A DNA stretch of 64,000 bases from Bacteroidota bacterium (GTDB lineage: Bacteria > Bacteroidota > Bacteroidia > Flavobacteriales_E > Vicingaceae): assembly GCA_016183805.1 (NCBI GenBank), contig JACPDX010000082.1, positions 1-64,000 on the forward strand, in the 5' to 3' direction. This document shows positions 43,450 to 51,483 of the stretch, piece after piece. Within the stretch, counting starts at the first letter, position 1; the number at the start of each line of letters is the position of its first letter. Under the pieces are notes generated by a model. The model made no database searches. It was not told the origin of the DNA and saw nothing but the letters and a program-made list of their open reading frames with translations. The translations under genes and the position numbers were made by a program.

Positions 43450-43842
43450 TCAGAATAACCGTTCTAACACACCTTTTCTTTTTACAATGTTTTTATAATC
43501 CCACTGAATTTCTTTCGATTTTTTAAGCCACCGCTTTAAGTCGGATTTGTTCAGCTCTTTTACAGCATGATAAGTAAAGGACGCATCTTTAAATTTGCCT
43601 GTTCCTGCCTTTAAAGCCTCTTCGTTGAAACTAATACCGCTCCAAAACATTAGCCGAATGCCATTTTTTAGTTTGCTGTAACCAACAATAGGGTTTCCAT
43701 CTATAAACCAAACGGGGTGGGCGTGCCATATTTTACTTTCGGCTTCGGGTAGATGAAGATTAATTTCGTGAGATAAACTCGCACATATCTCACTATCTTC
43801 ACTTGTTTGATTCTCGTTGTAGGTTTGAATGTCTGTATTCAT
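43450..43842 (-). CDS. DUF1801-like protein
   Basis: The 130-residue protein has the pattern of DUF1801/YdhG-type proteins: ESKIWHAHPVWFIDGNPIVG, LKNGIRLMFWSGISF and a helical C-terminus (LKRWLKKSKEIQWDYKNI). It has no signal peptide and is likely cytoplasmic. The biochemical role of the family is not known to me. It lies 17 bp after the DUF4256-like gene and probably forms an operon with it. Confidence 0.75.
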   Translation of the reverse strand: MNTDIQTYNENQTSEDSEICASLSHEINLHLPEAESKIWHAHPVWFIDGNPIVGYSKLKNGIRLMFWSGISFNEEALKAGTGKFKDASFTYHAVKELNKSDLKRWLKKSKEIQWDYKNIVKRKGVLERLF

Positions 43843-43859
43843 ATTTTACAAAATGTTTT

Positions 43860-44423
43860 TTACACCTTTAGTGAACCTCGAAACCCTCTTACTGCATAAT
43901 ACGATTCGGCACCGTTATGATAGACAAATACATTGTTGTAGCGGAAATCGGCAAAGATTGCACCGCCAAGTTTTCTGATTTCGTCAGGCGTTTTTATCCA
44001 ACTCGATGTTTTGGTATCGAACTTTCCCAATTTTTGCAATTCTCGATATTCTTCTTCGGTTAATAACTCAATACCCATTTCGGCTGCCATGCCAACAGCA
44101 CTGTTTTTGGGTTTGTGTTCTTTTCTGGAATTTAGTGCCTCTTGGTCGTAACAAACACTTCTGCGACCTTTTGGAGTTTCATCAGCACAATCGTAAAAAA
44201 GGTATTCACCTGTTTTTTTATCGTAACCCACCACATCGGGTTCGCCACCAGTTTCTTCCATTTGGTAGAGCGACCATAATTTTTTAGGTTGTGCTTTTAG
44301 TTTAGTTTCCACACTAGCCCAATCCATACCTTGGTGTCGGTTCATGTGTTGCTCAAAACGGATTTTTAGTGTTTCGAGTAATACTTTTTGTTGTGTTGGT
44401 TGTAATTCTTTTTTATTGCTCAT
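43860..44423 (-). CDS. DUF4256-like protein
   Basis: The 187-residue cytoplasmic protein shows the pattern I associate with DUF4256: TLKIRFEQHMNRHQGMDWAS, LWSLYQMEETGGEPDVVGYD, EYLFYDCADETPKGRRSVCY, FADFRYNNVFVYHNGAESYY and a final RGFRGSLKV. Length is typical. The family has no established function. It pairs with the DUF1801-like gene downstream. Confidence 0.82.
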   Translation of the reverse strand: MSNKKELQPTQQKVLLETLKIRFEQHMNRHQGMDWASVETKLKAQPKKLWSLYQMEETGGEPDVVGYDKKTGEYLFYDCADETPKGRRSVCYDQEALNSRKEHKPKNSAVGMAAEMGIELLTEEEYRELQKLGKFDTKTSSWIKTPDEIRKLGGAIFADFRYNNVFVYHNGAESYYAVRGFRGSLKV

Positions 44424-44498
44424 AGTTTTACAATTATAAAGTTCGTAGTTGCCTTCGCTTTTGCCCTTACTTCAAACTACAAACAGATTGGGGTGTTG

Positions 44499-45161
44499 TT
44501 AGCTACCGTTTATTTTTTTATAAAATTTAAATATCCCATTACCATATACTGAGATGTCCACATCTTCAATCTTGTCAAATGATATTTTCCTATAAGCATC
44601 ATATTTGCTATATATTCTACCGTTTTCTTTATGTATGGAATGAAGAATATCATTTTTATTATTGCGAAGAACAGCAACGTCCCAATCACTTTTGGAGTCT
44701 ACATTCATAAACTCGTCTTCAAGTATTATGTCTACATTAGGAAACGCGGACGCCATTCTGTTGTTTACTATTTTAGACGCTAAAGGATTTATCCAATATT
44801 CACTTTTTCCAAAAGATTGTCCATGACAATTGTAATATGGATTAAATAGATCATTAGAAACTACAACTTCTCCGTTTATTTCAGGATTAGGAAAGAGTCG
44901 TATTGGTTTAAAGTAGTCTACTTTGCTTGCATCAATTGCACAAGAGTGGTAGTCAAAGGTTTCAGGTATTCTAAGTGCAGCTTCAATTTTTCTTCCTTTA
45001 TCAGTTTCAAGATGCCCAAGAATGAAAAGCCCCCTCTCTAAAACAATTTTCCCTTTTGGTAAGATAAGCCCATGATTAACGCATTCTCCCAATATAGTCA
45101 TTGGTTGTCCAAAGGCAGAGAATTTTAATGGGGAGTTTGGATTATTGTCTATTGTCTTCAT
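44499..45161 (-). CDS. Protein of unknown function with an NCHG motif
   Basis: The 220-residue protein has no signal peptide. Its middle contains YYNCHGQSFGKSEYWINP (about 108-125). Asn-Cys-His with aromatic residues recalls the catalytic region of papain-fold or NlpC-like proteins, but this is only a resemblance. The C-terminal 60 residues (WDVAVLRNNKNDILHSIHKE, GNGIFKFYKK) look like a small beta domain. No operon partner is evident. Confidence 0.6.
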   Translation of the reverse strand: MKTIDNNPNSPLKFSAFGQPMTILGECVNHGLILPKGKIVLERGLFILGHLETDKGRKIEAALRIPETFDYHSCAIDASKVDYFKPIRLFPNPEINGEVVVSNDLFNPYYNCHGQSFGKSEYWINPLASKIVNNRMASAFPNVDIILEDEFMNVDSKSDWDVAVLRNNKNDILHSIHKENGRIYSKYDAYRKISFDKIEDVDISVYGNGIFKFYKKINGS

Positions 45162-45177
45162 AAATGGTATTTAACAA

Positions 45178-45199
45178 TCGGAATATGTTACATATCCGA
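45178..45199. terminator. Hairpin between the OmpA lipoprotein gene and the NCHG gene
   Basis: TCGGAATATG (45178-45187) pairs with CATATCCGA (45191-45199) with one bulge. It lies just after the minus-strand OmpA gene end (45211) and 17 bp before the next ATG, so it could be a terminator or an operator. There is only a weak T run. Confidence 0.35.
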
Positions 45200-45210
45200 A
45201 ATATATATTT

Positions 45211-46119
45211 TTACTTACTATTCAACAAATTCATAATCTCATCCAATTTTGGAGAGAGAATAATTTCTGTTCTACGGTTTTTTGCTCTTCCTTCTGGCGT
45301 TGAGTTTTCTGCTCTCGGAAAAATATCGCCTTTGCCCGAAGCAGTTACACGAGTGGCGGCCACTTTATAATCGTCGGTAAGTGTTCTAACAATTGATGTA
45401 GCACGGATAACACTCAAATCCCAGTTGTCTTTAAACAACGCCGTTTTAATTGGAATACTATCGGTATGTCCTTCTACCAAAATATCAATATCTCCATTTT
45501 TATTTAATACATCTGCAAGCACTTTCAATGCTTCAATACCTTTGCTTTCAACCGCAGCACTTCCCGATTTAAACAACAACTTGTCCGACATCGAAACATA
45601 CACTTTTCCATTTTTAATTTCTACCGAAAGTTCGTCGGAATTAAATCCTAACAAAGCGTTTCTCAAAATATCATTCAATCGGTTGGTTATCGAATCTTGT
45701 CGCGAAATAATTTGTTGCATTTCTTTCAACGCTTTTTCTCTGTCGGCAAGCAATTGTTCTTTTCTAGCCAATTCATCCGATTTTTCTTTTAGATTTTTAC
45801 CATATTGGTCAGCTTGCGACATGTTTTCGTCAATCAACCCTTTGTATTTCGCATTGAGGTGGTCATGTTCGCCTTGTAAGGTTTTATGTTCGGTTTGTAA
45901 AGTAGTTAAATCGGCCGTTAATTTTGCATTTTCAGTTTCTTCGATTTTAAGGTTCGTGCATAATTCGTCACGTTCTTTTACCAAATTTTTTAGTTTTTTT
46001 CCGCCAACTATTTTTTCCTCAGGAATGGGGTCTCCACACTTATAAGTTGGCACACAAGAGCTTAACAATAAAGCAGATGAAACTATTATTAATCCTATCA
46101 GTTGATTTGTTTTTCGCAT
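45211..46119 (-). CDS. OmpA/MotB-family peptidoglycan-associated lipoprotein
   Basis: The 302-residue protein has a lipobox (LLSSC, Cys22), a long coiled coil (about 45-145: TADLTTLQTEHKTLQGEHDH) and a C-terminal OmpA domain (165-290) with NGDIDILVEGHTDS, LSVIRATSIVRTL and the peptidoglycan-binding end PEGRAKNRRTEIIL. It most likely tethers the outer membrane to peptidoglycan. Length is normal for such coiled-coil lipoproteins. Confidence 0.88.
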   Translation of the reverse strand: MRKTNQLIGLIIVSSALLLSSCVPTYKCGDPIPEEKIVGGKKLKNLVKERDELCTNLKIEETENAKLTADLTTLQTEHKTLQGEHDHLNAKYKGLIDENMSQADQYGKNLKEKSDELARKEQLLADREKALKEMQQIISRQDSITNRLNDILRNALLGFNSDELSVEIKNGKVYVSMSDKLLFKSGSAAVESKGIEALKVLADVLNKNGDIDILVEGHTDSIPIKTALFKDNWDLSVIRATSIVRTLTDDYKVAATRVTASGKGDIFPRAENSTPEGRAKNRRTEIILSPKLDEIMNLLNSK

Positions 46120-46164
46120 AGCATTCAGTTTTTTAAATTAAGGTTGATATAAAATCGATTTTTT

Positions 46165-46311
46165 TTAACACATAGGCACATAGGATAATTTTTTTCTGCC
46201 AAAGCTTAATTTAGAAAGTTTCACAATAGCACTTCTCCGATATATCGGAGAAAACTATGTTTTGGTTTATGTTTTCTTTGAACTAAAATAAGCTATGTGT
46301 CTATGTGTTAA
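46165..46311. repeat. Palindromic intergenic element, ACACATAGGCACATAG type
   Basis: TTAACACATAGGCACATAG (46165-46183) faces CTATGTGTCTATGTGTTAA (46293-46311), with one mismatch in 19. Inside is a perfect 20-base palindrome (TTCTCCGATATATCGGAGAA, 46233-46252). The 440-bp gap between the OmpA gene and ffh holds this and the next element and no gene. Confidence 0.8.
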
Positions 46312-46435
46312 GTTTATTTATTTCGATTGTTTATTAAAGGTAAAATTACATCCATAGTGAGTTGGTTATAAACAGGCTAAGAAGTATTTTTCAACAATCA
46401 AATTTTATCTTAAATTCGCAGTTAGAAAATGAATA

Positions 46436-46532
46436 GAACGCTGATGACACAGATTACTATGATTAGTTAAGATAAATCATATTTAATCATAACAATCAGC
46501 GTATATACTGCTTTAGCAGTTTACCAGCGTTC
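46436..46532. repeat. Palindromic intergenic element, GAACGCTGAT type, directly upstream of ffh
   Basis: GAACGCTGAT at the left faces ATCAGCG (46496-46502) and a second AGCGTTC (46526-46532). ATGATTA near 46459 faces TAATCAT near 46484. A further hairpin ACTGC-TTTA-GCAGT lies at 46507-46520. Its right edge is 30 bp before the ffh ATG, so it lies in the ffh leader or promoter. Confidence 0.7.
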
Positions 46533-46561
46533 CATGATTAGTGTTAAAAAAATTAAAAAAC

Positions 46562-47893
46562 ATGTTTGATAATTTATCCGATAAGTTAGAGAGAGCCTTT
46601 AAAGTATTAAAAGGGCAAGGGCAAGTAACAGAAATAAATGTTGCTGAAACTGTTAAAGAAATTCGTAAAGCATTACTCGATGCCGATGTTAGCTACAAAG
46701 TGGCTAAACAATTTACCGATACGGTTAAAGAAAAAGCCATTGGGGCTAATGTGTTGAATGCTATTTCGCCCAACCAGTTGATGGTTAAAATTACTCACGA
46801 TGAGTTGACCTCATTAATGGGTGGCGGGATGTCGGAAATTAATCTAAAAGGCAATCCTGCGGTGATTTTAATCGCGGGCTTACAAGGTTCAGGTAAAACT
46901 ACGTTTTCAGGAAAATTAGCCCATTATTTAAAAACAAAAAAAGGAAAATCGCCATTATTGGTTGCCGGAGACGTTTACCGACCTGCAGCGATTGACCAAT
47001 TGCATGTGTTAGGTGGACAAATAGGTGTAGAAGTTTGGAGCGATAAAGAAAATAAAAGCCCTGTTGATATTGCTAAAAAAGCAGTTGCTCATGCAAAAGC
47101 CAAAGGTTATAATGTAGTTATTGTCGATACTGCCGGTCGTTTGGCGGTTGATGATAACATGATGAACGAGATTGAGCAGGTAAAAAAAGCCATCGACCCA
47201 CAAGAAATATTGTTTGTAGTGGATTCCATGACCGGGCAAGATGCTGTTAACACTGCAAAAGCGTTTAACGATAAATTAAATTTTGATGGTGTTGTTTTAA
47301 CCAAATTAGATGGTGATACCAGAGGTGGTGCAGCTTTATCTATCCGTTCGGTGGTTGATAAACCCATTAAATTTGTTGGTACAGGCGAAAAAATGGAAGC
47401 GTTGGATGTTTTTTATCCGGAACGTATGTCGGACAGGATTTTGGGAATGGGCGACGTAGTAAGTTTGGTGGAACGAGCTCAAGAACAATACGATGAAGTA
47501 AAAGCAAGAGCTTTACAAAAGAGAATTGCTAAAAACCAGTTCGATTTTAATGATTTTATGGATCAAATTGGTCAAATTAAAAAAATGGGGAATGTTAAAG
47601 ATTTGATGGGTATGATTCCCGGCGTAGGAAAAGCCATGAAAGATGTTGATATTGATGACAATGCTTTTAAAGGAATTGAGGCTATTATTCAATCCATGAC
47701 CCCACACGAGCGTTCTAACCCACAGGTTTTAAATGGAAATAGAAGAAAACGTATTGCTGAAGGTAGTGGCACAAATATTCAAGAAGTAAACAAACTCATT
47801 AAGCAATTTGAACAAACCAGCAAAATGATGAAAATGATGGGCGACAAAAACAAAATGGCTCAGTTGATGAAAAGTATGCCGAAGCAAAGATAA
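46562..47893 (+). CDS. ffh: Signal recognition particle GTPase Ffh
   Basis: From ATG 46562 the protein has 443 residues. The start MFDNLSDKLERAFKVLKGQG is the standard Ffh N-terminus; an upstream GTG (46541) only adds basic residues. The N domain (1-85) and the G domain (about 95-290) have GLQGSGKTTFSGKLA, VIVDTAGRLAVDD and VLTKLDGDTRGGAAL. The M domain (320-443) is rich in Met (MMKMMGDKNKMAQLMKSM). It binds signal sequences and 4.5S RNA and delivers nascent chains to the membrane. It is followed by folD with a short gap. Confidence 0.97.
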   Translation: MFDNLSDKLERAFKVLKGQGQVTEINVAETVKEIRKALLDADVSYKVAKQFTDTVKEKAIGANVLNAISPNQLMVKITHDELTSLMGGGMSEINLKGNPAVILIAGLQGSGKTTFSGKLAHYLKTKKGKSPLLVAGDVYRPAAIDQLHVLGGQIGVEVWSDKENKSPVDIAKKAVAHAKAKGYNVVIVDTAGRLAVDDNMMNEIEQVKKAIDPQEILFVVDSMTGQDAVNTAKAFNDKLNFDGVVLTKLDGDTRGGAALSIRSVVDKPIKFVGTGEKMEALDVFYPERMSDRILGMGDVVSLVERAQEQYDEVKARALQKRIAKNQFDFNDFMDQIGQIKKMGNVKDLMGMIPGVGKAMKDVDIDDNAFKGIEAIIQSMTPHERSNPQVLNGNRRKRIAEGSGTNIQEVNKLIKQFEQTSKMMKMMGDKNKMAQLMKSMPKQR

Positions 47894-47940
47894 TGTGAAA
47901 ATGTACCAATTTGAAATCTGTACCCTATAAAAATGAAAAT

Positions 47941-48840
47941 ATGTGCCAACCAATAATTGTAAGCGGAATAGAAGTTTCAGATAAAATTAAACAAGACATT
48001 GCTCAAGAAGTTGAAGCGATAAAGTTGAGAGGTGGAAAAATCCCACATTTAGCAGCAGTTTTGGTTGGAAACGATGGTGCTAGTCAAACCTACGTAAATG
48101 CAAAGGTTAAGGCGTGCGAATTGGTTGGTTTTGGTTCTTCTTTGGTTCGATTGCCTGAAACCATTTCTGAAACAGAATTGCTCAAAGAAATAGAACGATT
48201 AAACAATAATGATAATATTGACGGTTTTATTGTTCAGTTACCATTACCAAAACACATTGACGAACAAAAAGTTACTCAAGCCATTTCACCTTTAAAAGAT
48301 GTGGATGGATTTCATCCGGTAAGTTTGGGTAAAATGGTGTTGGATTTACCAAGTTTTTTACCCGCTACACCTTACGGGATTGTTGAAATGTTACGCCATT
48401 ATAACATTCCAACCGAAGGCAAACATTGCGTGGTTATCGGTAGAAGCCATATTGTTGGTTCGCCCATGAGCATTTTAATGGCTCGAAATTCTTACCCCGG
48501 AAACTGCACAGTTACTCTTACTCATAGTCGAACAAAGAACTTAAAAGAAATTACTTTACAAGCCGATATTTTAATAGTTGCCATTGGTAAACCGGAATTT
48601 TTAACTGCCGATATGGTTAAAGATGGTGCAACGGTTATTGATGTAGGCATACATCGAATTGAAGATGCTACCAAAAAATCAGGTTATCGATTAATTGGCG
48701 ATGTAAAATTTGACGAAGTTGCTCCAAAATGTGCGTTTATTTCACCGGTTCCAGGTGGAGTAGGACCAATGACTATTGCCAGTTTGTTAAAAAATACGTT
48801 GTTGGCTGTAGAGACGCATGATTATGCGTCTCAAAAATAA
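47941..48840 (+). CDS. folD: Methylenetetrahydrofolate dehydrogenase / cyclohydrolase FolD
   Basis: From ATG 47941 the protein has 299 residues; an upstream TTG (47911) is unlikely. It shows FolD signatures: [12 protein letters not shown] (catalytic Lys), [21 protein letters not shown], the NADP site [13 protein letters not shown] and [12 protein letters not shown]. It interconverts 5,10-methylene-THF and 10-formyl-THF in one-carbon metabolism. The last residues (ETHDYASQK) are encoded by a palindromic repeat (48811-48832), so the natural C-terminus appears to have been extended by repeat DNA. Confidence 0.96.
   Translation: MCQPIIVSGIEVSDKIKQDIAQEVEAIKLRGGKIPHLAAVLVGNDGASQTYVNAKVKACELVGFGSSLVRLPETISETELLKEIERLNNNDNIDGFIVQLPLPKHIDEQKVTQAISPLKDVDGFHPVSLGKMVLDLPSFLPATPYGIVEMLRHYNIPTEGKHCVVIGRSHIVGSPMSILMARNSYPGNCTVTLTHSRTKNLKEITLQADILIVAIGKPEFLTADMVKDGATVIDVGIHRIEDATKKSGYRLIGDVKFDEVAPKCAFISPVPGGVGPMTIASLLKNTLLAVETHDYASQK
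48811..48832. repeat. GTAGAGACGC-type palindrome inside the folD 3' end
   Basis: GAGACGCAT (48811-48819) and ATGCGTCTC (48824-48832) pair perfectly around GATT. It encodes the last FolD codons. A related hairpin follows at 48846. Confidence 0.75.
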
Positions 48841-48845
48841 ACGGT

Positions 48846-48876
48846 AGAGACACACGATTGTGTTTCTTCTTTTTTT
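48846..48876 (+). terminator. Terminator of folD made from a second copy of the palindrome
   Basis: AGAGACACA pairs with TGTGTTTCT around CGAT, followed by a C and seven T. The first arm and loop are a variant of the repeat 35 bp upstream (GTAGAGACxCAxGATT). It would end transcription of ffh-folD before the convergent minus-strand gene. Confidence 0.65.
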
Positions 48877-48877
48877 G

Positions 48878-50065
48878 TCAGTTAAATAAATTCTCTTTTT
48901 TTAATACTAAATCTTCGTGAATTCCATTAATCTTAAATATAAATGCTTCATCAATAGGAACTTTATTGTTTATCATATTTAAAGTACTTTCTTCAATTTC
49001 TGAGGCATTTTTACCATTAATACTTATAATTTCGTCGCCTAATTTTACTCCCATTACGGTAGCTTTTGATTTGTCGAATAGTAAGCCTACTCTGAGTTTC
49101 TCTTTGTATTTTACAACTTTAAAACCAAAGCTTGGAATATTTGATTGGAATTCAATGTTTTCATGTGGTTTAAAGTACATTGTATGGTTAATCCAGTCAA
49201 AAGTTAATTCAAAATTTTGTAAAAATCTAAGCCCAATTTGATAAACTCCTCCATCGACAACAATATTATTCATCTCATAAGTTCCAATTTTTAATGAATT
49301 TAGCTTATAATACTTTTTTGATGTTATTGAGTCCTTTTTCAAATTACTACCATAGAGGTTCCAATTAATTTGACATGATACAATATTTTCTGGAGTGTTT
49401 TCAAATTTGTTTTTATCCCACTCATATCCTCTAATAAAAGTATTATCACCAGAATCAATCATAATTGAAACAGTATCCTTATTGTTAATAACAGCTTGAA
49501 TATAAGGTGTTTCTTGAGATTGTCTAGGTTTAAATTTAACCGAATAACTTTCATTTAAGTCTGTAAAGTATTTTATATCATCTGATATTGTAATTATAGA
49601 ATCTTTAAAATTAAATGACCAAATGCTATTTTGCATAACATTAACCCCTATCATGCCACATTGCTCAAAATCATAATAAGGTTTTAACATTAAAAAAACT
49701 AGGTTGTTGTATTTTAAAGAGCCTATTTCAGCGGATGTAAAACCGTATTCTGCTTTATTATTTTTCCCAAAATTGTACAATTGTTTTGTTTGTAAATTAA
49801 GGAGTTTTTTTGCTTTTGGAAAAAATAAACATGGAGAACCAGTATCTAAAATATATTCTCTACTAATACTATCTCCATTAACTTTCGCCATTATATAGAT
49901 ATAATTTCCATCTTGTCTAAATTTTATTGTTTGAGCAAAATTTTTTGAGACAAGAGAATGATGTTCTAATGATTTTTTAACCTTAGACATTCGAAAAACG
50001 ACACACGAAGAACATAGCAATAATAGGAATAAAAATATGTAGGATATGTTAGTAATTTTTTTCAT
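48878..50065 (-). CDS. Retropepsin-like aspartyl protease with C-terminal PDZ domain
   Basis: The 395-residue protein has a membrane-type N-terminus (1-25, with Cys residues in LLLLCSSCVV, so a possible lipoprotein). Two aspartyl-protease lobes follow: YILDTGSPCLFF (catalytic Asp-Thr-Gly) and VSIMIDSGDNTFI (Asp-Ser-Gly). A PDZ-like domain (about 310-395: KATVMGVKLGDEIISINGK) closes the protein. Such clan AA proteases of Bacteroidota are expected in the envelope. Its start overlaps the rarA stop by one base, so the two are co-transcribed. Confidence 0.82.
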   Translation of the reverse strand: MKKITNISYIFLFLLLLCSSCVVFRMSKVKKSLEHHSLVSKNFAQTIKFRQDGNYIYIMAKVNGDSISREYILDTGSPCLFFPKAKKLLNLQTKQLYNFGKNNKAEYGFTSAEIGSLKYNNLVFLMLKPYYDFEQCGMIGVNVMQNSIWSFNFKDSIITISDDIKYFTDLNESYSVKFKPRQSQETPYIQAVINNKDTVSIMIDSGDNTFIRGYEWDKNKFENTPENIVSCQINWNLYGSNLKKDSITSKKYYKLNSLKIGTYEMNNIVVDGGVYQIGLRFLQNFELTFDWINHTMYFKPHENIEFQSNIPSFGFKVVKYKEKLRVGLLFDKSKATVMGVKLGDEIISINGKNASEIEESTLNMINNKVPIDEAFIFKINGIHEDLVLKKENLFN

Positions 50066-51345
50066 TAATACCCATATTTATCCTTCCAATTATCTTTTAA
50101 AAACTTTCTGATACTGTCTTCTTTAGCATTTTTACCGGGTTCATAAAACTTGGCATTTTTAATTTCATCGGGTAAATATTCTTGTGCTTTAAAATTGCCT
50201 TCGTAACTGTGAGAATAAGCATAGTTAGCACCATAACCAATGTCTTTCATCAATTTGGTGGGTGCATTTCTGATGTGAAGAGGCACAGATAAATTTCCCG
50301 TTTTTCTAACCAAATCCATAGCTTCATTGATGGCTTGATACGACGCATTGCTTTTTGGCGATGTAGCTAAATAAATGGTTGCTTGTGATAAGATAATTCG
50401 AGCTTCGGGCATACCAATTACGTTGATGGCTTGAAAACAATTGTTGGCAATTACCAAAGCTGTTGGGTTGGCGTTTCCAATGTCTTCGGAAGATAAAATC
50501 AACAATCGTCGGGCAATAAATTTAGGGTCTTCGCCACCTTCGAGCATACGAGCTAACCAATAAACTGCCCCGTTGGGGTCGCTACCACGAATGGATTTGA
50601 TGTAAGCCGAAATAATATCATAATGCTGGTCGCCGGTTTTATCGTAACGCACCATGTTTTGTTGCACAATTTCAATCACCATATCGTTGGTAATGTCAAT
50701 CGGTTCTGTTTCAAAATTATTGACAACAATTTCCAGAGTGTTGAGCAGTTTTCGTGCATCGCCACCCGAAAGCTGTAACAAAGCTTCGTACTCTAAAATG
50801 TTGATTTTTTTCTTACTTAAAAACTCATCTTTGGTTAAAGCAATGTGCAAAAGTTTGGTTAAATCTTCTTTGGTTTGCTCTTTTAGTATGTAAACCTGAC
50901 AACGAGAGAGTAAAGCAGAAATAACCTCAAACGAAGGATTTTCGGTGGTAGCACCAATCAACGTAACAATTCCTTTTTCTACCGCACCTAATAACGAATC
51001 TTGTTGCGATTTGCTAAAACGATGAATTTCATCAATAAACAACACCGGGTTTTTAGTTCCAAAAAGTTGTTGCGATTTGGCTTTGTCAATAATTTCACGA
51101 ATGTCTTTAACACCAGAATTTATGGCACTTAAGGTATAAAAGGGTTGTTTGGTATGTGTTGCAATAATATTGGCTAACGTGGTTTTTCCAACTCCGGGAG
51201 GTCCCCAAAAAATCATGGAAGGAATAATTCCTTTTTCGATAACGTTTCGTAAGGTCGAGTTTTTCCCAATCAAATGCTCTTGTCCAACATAATCATCAAA
51301 ATTATTCGGGCGTAAACGTTCTGCTAAAGGGGTTTGGTGGTTCAA
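50065..51345 (-). CDS. rarA: Replication-associated recombination protein A (RarA/MgsA AAA+ ATPase)
   Basis: The 426-residue protein has the RarA start LAERLRPNNFDDYVGQEHLI, Walker A GPPGVGKTT, Walker B VLFIDEIHRFSKSQQD, sensor ATTENPSFEV, and the C-terminal MgsA tetramerisation region with RGSDPNGAVYWLARMLEGGE and ARRLLILSSEDIG. It acts at stalled replication forks. Length is typical. It is the first gene of a pair with the aspartyl protease. Confidence 0.95.
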   Translation of the reverse strand: MNHQTPLAERLRPNNFDDYVGQEHLIGKNSTLRNVIEKGIIPSMIFWGPPGVGKTTLANIIATHTKQPFYTLSAINSGVKDIREIIDKAKSQQLFGTKNPVLFIDEIHRFSKSQQDSLLGAVEKGIVTLIGATTENPSFEVISALLSRCQVYILKEQTKEDLTKLLHIALTKDEFLSKKKINILEYEALLQLSGGDARKLLNTLEIVVNNFETEPIDITNDMVIEIVQQNMVRYDKTGDQHYDIISAYIKSIRGSDPNGAVYWLARMLEGGEDPKFIARRLLILSSEDIGNANPTALVIANNCFQAINVIGMPEARIILSQATIYLATSPKSNASYQAINEAMDLVRKTGNLSVPLHIRNAPTKLMKDIGYGANYAYSHSYEGNFKAQEYLPDEIKNAKFYEPGKNAKEDSIRKFLKDNWKDKYGY

Positions 51346-51411
51346 AGTGAGTTTAGAAGTTTAGGTGTTTATTTGTTTAGTGCTAAATTAAATAAAGAAG
51401 TTTTGATAACA

Positions 51412-51480
51412 AAGATTCTTCACTGCATTTGTTAGCGTAAATCAAAATGATTTACGAACAAATTTTGTTCTGAATGACAA
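51412..51480. repeat. GATTCTTCACT...GAATGACA-type intergenic element
   Basis: It starts GATTCTTCACTGCATTTG and ends TTCTGAATGACA, with CGTAAATCA (51436-51444) and TGATTTACG (51448-51456) forming a hairpin with a 3-base loop in the middle. Similar elements between genes are, from memory, common in this phylum. It fills the gap between rarA and the AsmA-like gene. Confidence 0.55.
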
Positions 51481-51483
51481 GGG

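Noticed and set aside
45425-46045. 206-residue forward ORF opposite the OmpA lipoprotein gene
   Set aside because: It is a mirror reading of a well-supported gene, rich in Ser/Phe/Leu, without family motifs or promoter.
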